From Zoogloeaceae bacterium (GTDB lineage Bacteria > Pseudomonadota > Gammaproteobacteria > Burkholderiales > Rhodocyclaceae): 6,812 bases of DNA. The stretch is taken from positions 1 through 6,812 of the forward strand of contig SSSX01000298.1 of NCBI GenBank assembly GCA_015657735.1, read 5' to 3'. The notes under the pieces are model-generated. The model did not search any database and was not told where the DNA came from. It worked only from the letters and a program-made list of their open reading frames with translations. The translations under genes and the position numbers were made by a program. Of the stretch, positions 6,249 to 6,812 are shown piece by piece; positions within the stretch are counted from its first letter, which is position 1; every line of letters begins with the position of its first letter.

Positions 6249-6812
6249 TCAGAACACTTTTTCGTCGAGGATGCGCAGCAGGTACTGGCCGTAGCCGTTC
6301 TTGGCGAGCGGCGCGGCGAGCTTGCGGAGGGCTTCGGCGTCGATCCAGCCGGCGCGCCAGGCGATTTCCTCGGGGCAGGCGATCTTGAGGCCCTGGCGCT
6401 TTTCGATGGTCTGGATGAACAGGCTGGCTTCGAGCAGGCTTTCGTGGGTGCCGGTGTCGAGCCAGGCGTGGCCGCGGCCCATGACCTGCACGTCGAGGGC
6501 GCCCCATTCGAGGTACTGGCGGTTGACGTCGGTGATCTCGAGTTCGCCGCGCGGGCCGGGCTTGAGGTTCTTGGCGATGTCGACGACCCGGTTGTCGTAG
6601 AAGTAGAGCCCGGTGACGGCGTAGCGGCTCTTGGGCACCTTGGGCTTTTCTTCGAGGCTGATGGCGTGGCCGGCGGCGTCGAATTCGACGACGCCGTAGC
6701 GCTCGGGATCATGCACCGGGTAGGCGAAGACGGTGGCGCCGTCGTCGCGGGCACTGGCGGCGCGCAGGCCGGCGGCGAAGTCGTGGCCGTAGAACAGGTT
6801 GTCGCCGAGGAC
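6249..6812 (-). CDS. rfbA: Glucose-1-phosphate thymidylyltransferase (N-terminal part outside the window)
   Basis: The C-terminal 187 residues are visible; the frame runs open through the right edge, and about 100 N-terminal residues, including the nucleotide-binding GxGTRL signature, are missing. RfbA (RmlA) joins glucose-1-phosphate and dTTP to make dTDP-glucose, the first step of dTDP-L-rhamnose synthesis. Visible hallmarks: LGDNLFYGHDF at 2-12, whose Asp binds metal in the family; PERYGVVEFD at 36-45; SLEEKPKVPKSRYAVTGLYF at 52-71, with the substrate-contacting EEKP; RGELEITDVNRQYL at 88-101; GRGHAWLDTGTHESLLEAS at 112-130, with the second metal-binding Asp in LDTG; and CPEEIAWRAGWI at 146-157. 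The C-terminus is normal. Its downstream neighbour rfbC fits the common rfbBDAC order, so rfbD and rfbB probably lie to the right. The window cut, not a mutation, explains the truncation. Confidence 0.96.
   Translation of the reverse strand, partial: VLGDNLFYGHDFAAGLRAASARDDGATVFAYPVHDPERYGVVEFDAAGHAISLEEKPKVPKSRYAVTGLYFYDNRVVDIAKNLKPGPRGELEITDVNRQYLEWGALDVQVMGRGHAWLDTGTHESLLEASLFIQTIEKRQGLKIACPEEIAWRAGWIDAEALRKLAAPLAKNGYGQYLLRILDEKVF

Noticed and set aside
4573..6294. 573-aa + strand frame opposite wecB, rfbC and rfbA
   Set aside because: It is antisense to three genes with clear enzyme motifs.
1..6812. CRISPR array, tRNA, rRNA, IS element or attachment site
   Set aside because: No regularly spaced repeats, no cloverleaf or rRNA-like stretch, no transposase motif and no flanking direct repeats were seen on reading both strands.

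Overview
The window is high-GC bacterial DNA holding two convergent gene blocks that meet at a strong hairpin terminator (4414-4456). The GC content, GC-biased codon use and a dTDP-rhamnose/ManNAc sugar-nucleotide cluster suggest a betaproteobacterium, perhaps Rhodocyclales (Azoarcus/Thauera-like). That placement is an impression from protein style, not a computed assignment.

Left block (1-4383, + strand) has five tightly packed genes with gaps of 11, 38, 28 and 4 nt, probably one transcription unit whose start lies left of the window. They are: the C-terminal part of a tail-fibre-like protein ending in a peptidase S74 intramolecular chaperone domain; a complete 465-aa fibre-like protein with a GIGT-type shaft motif and a different, peptidase-G2-like C-terminal domain; a 71-aa coiled-coil protein; a 435-aa protein made of two beta-rich halves joined by a proline-rich linker, family not recognised; and a 256-aa protein with the general look of a phage tail-terminator/completion protein. 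Together they look like the distal, fibre-carrying end of a phage-tail-derived locus (prophage, tailocin or extracellular contractile injection system). No sheath, tube, baseplate, lysis or integrase gene is visible, so which of these it is cannot be decided here.

Right block (4486-6812, - strand, read right to left) is a surface-polysaccharide precursor operon: rfbA (glucose-1-phosphate thymidylyltransferase, cut by the right edge), rfbC (dTDP-4-dehydrorhamnose 3,5-epimerase) 14 nt downstream, then, after an 84-nt gap with a GC-rich hairpin, wecB (UDP-GlcNAc 2-epimerase). RfbA and RfbC act in dTDP-L-rhamnose synthesis and WecB supplies UDP-ManNAc. Both sugars feed O-antigen, capsule, exopolysaccharide or enterobacterial-common-antigen-like glycans. 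rfbB and rfbD are expected just beyond the right edge.

The rfb/wec block is ordinary. The least explained material is in the left block: two neighbouring fibre genes with different C-terminal maturation domains, and the 435-aa and 256-aa proteins. I do not see a clear-cut new system, but these are the parts that deserve a search.
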